Below are positions 62,771 to 64,000 of a stretch of 64,000 nt of DNA, piece after piece (within the stretch, counting starts at the first letter, position 1; each line of letters begins with the position of its first letter). The notes under the pieces are model-generated. The model was not told where the DNA came from. It worked only from the letters and a program-made list of their open reading frames with translations, and searched no databases. The stretch comes from Toxotes chatareus (lineage: Eukaryota; Chordata; Actinopteri; Toxotidae), in contig CM028897.1 of assembly GCA_016801885.1 (NCBI GenBank), positions 18,225,501-18,289,500 on the forward strand, in the 5' to 3' direction. The translations under genes and the position numbers were made by a program.

Positions 62771-64000
62771 GTTATGTTATGATGCAGTGCATTGTAGCAA
62801 CACCAAAAAAGTAAGAAGTTGCCATCAGGTTGAATCAACACCATAGACCCCAGAGGTTTTATTTTGCCTAGACTAGACTAATGATTCCTTAAGGGATTTT
62901 CCCATTTCAGCTGTAATACTGTATTCAACAATTATGACCCATAGATTACAAAGCACCTTCTTTGTGCTGATTAACAGCAGGTATTGTCAAGCCATCGCCT
63001 CTTTCACCTGCTGAATCTGCTTTAAATTGCTTTAGTCTCCATCTGTAAGCACTGCAATCCTCTGAGGATTGGATCTAATTTGGTGCACAACTGCGTGTGC
63101 TGCCAGCCACTGACTGTTGCCTATAAAAATGTGTTTGAGGGCTTACCTGTCCACTGTATTTGATGTAGTAAACAGTAGTCTGAGAGGGGCTTCCAGCTGA
63201 AGTGCATTTTACTGTAGCCTGAAGGCTGTTTTGTGATGTGCTCTTGTACATAATGTACTCCACTCAGTTCCACAGACACTATTTTTGGATGCTACCTATA
63301 CGTGCTGGACTCTACCAACTCTTTTTTTGTTAAAGGGATGCCTATATTTTGCAGCTGACAGTCTGCAGACTGTTTAATCCAAGGGGTTTCCTGTATGTGC
63401 CCTGCTCCACTGTACCCTGCAGAGTCTGTTTCAGCACCTACCAGCATACAGTGCACCCCACTGATTCCTACAAACTGTTTTGAGACCATGTCCTGTACTT
63501 CACTGAGTCCTGCAGAGTGAGCTTTGCCATCTGTGGCATAGCAATGTACAAGTTAGCTTAGTACAAACCAAGTCCGGATCAAAAGCTGCTTTCTGCACTG
63601 TACTCAGATTCAATAAGCAATTTCACTCAAAAATATATTGAAGAATGCGTGATTGATCGCCTAGTCATAAAATATGAAATTTAATACAGACACTAGCAGT
63701 GGTAGCTTGAGTATAAGTTTGTTTGCCTCATGAGAACATTTTCTTCTACAGATCCAAAATGATTTATTCGTTCTTCTGCTGTGATTTCACTAGTTTTGTT
63801 TCCAGCCTTAGCCGTATTCTGGAAAAATAAAATCACAGGAGAGAGACTGAGTATTTCAGCTAGACCAGGTCACCATGTTTGAGCCTGAATTGAATCCTTT
63901 ATGGTTCCAAAAAAGGATTCAATAAAAGGCCATACAGAAGTGTCACAGAGGTCTAATTAGCCAGAGTAATTGGAAACGCCGGTGTGAGTGCACAGGGTCT

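Larger units (their letters stand above)
43963..64000. other. Non-coding interval to window end, probably intron
   Basis: No exon could be supported. I looked on the minus strand for the start of Caskin (MG(K/R)(E/D)QEL-like) and did not find it. The interval contains microsatellites, polypurine and polypyrimidine tracts and interspersed repeat fragments listed separately, with unique AT-rich sequence in between. Confidence 0.5.

Overview
The window is vertebrate nuclear DNA, almost certainly from a teleost fish and probably a percomorph. The evidence is the density of CA/GT microsatellites, several interspersed repeats I know as common in ray-finned fish, and one spliced exon that reads as a fish Caskin. 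No bacterial, organellar or viral gene organisation is present. Family names for repeats come from remembered consensus patterns, not from a database search.

Positions 1-16,237 are one continuous tandem array that enters from the left edge. It has two related monomer subfamilies. Type A (1-12,892) is about 75 bp per unit, roughly 170 units by division. Type B (12,893-16,237) is about 76 bp per unit, roughly 44 units, with a few A-like units mixed in. Both carry an inverted repeat bounded by GTC and GAC at the same monomer position. The array shows local multi-monomer duplications and recurrent 50-bp short units. Many short open frames occur in it only because 75 is divisible by three; I do not consider them genes.

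The only coding sequence I can support is a 52-bp exon on the minus strand at 20,837-20,888. It has consensus splice sites and encodes LLGSAKKVNVNFQDTDG, the segment just before the first complete ankyrin repeat of Caskin-1/2 and closer to Caskin-1. I found neither the preceding exon to the right nor the following exon between the array and this exon. The simplest reading is that 20,889-64,000 is part of a large upstream intron and that the array sits in the next intron downstream. Both statements depend on sequence outside the window.

The rest (16,238-64,000) is non-coding. It holds two copies of a short inverted-repeat element in opposite orientation, a hAT-like element with an L2-type LINE 3' tail inside it, an L2 3' UTR fragment, four copies of a repeat rich in GCTAAATGCTAAC-type motifs, other small repeat pairs, an LTR-like segment, long polypurine/polypyrimidine tracts and many microsatellites. 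No tRNA, rRNA, CRISPR array or complete gene was seen.
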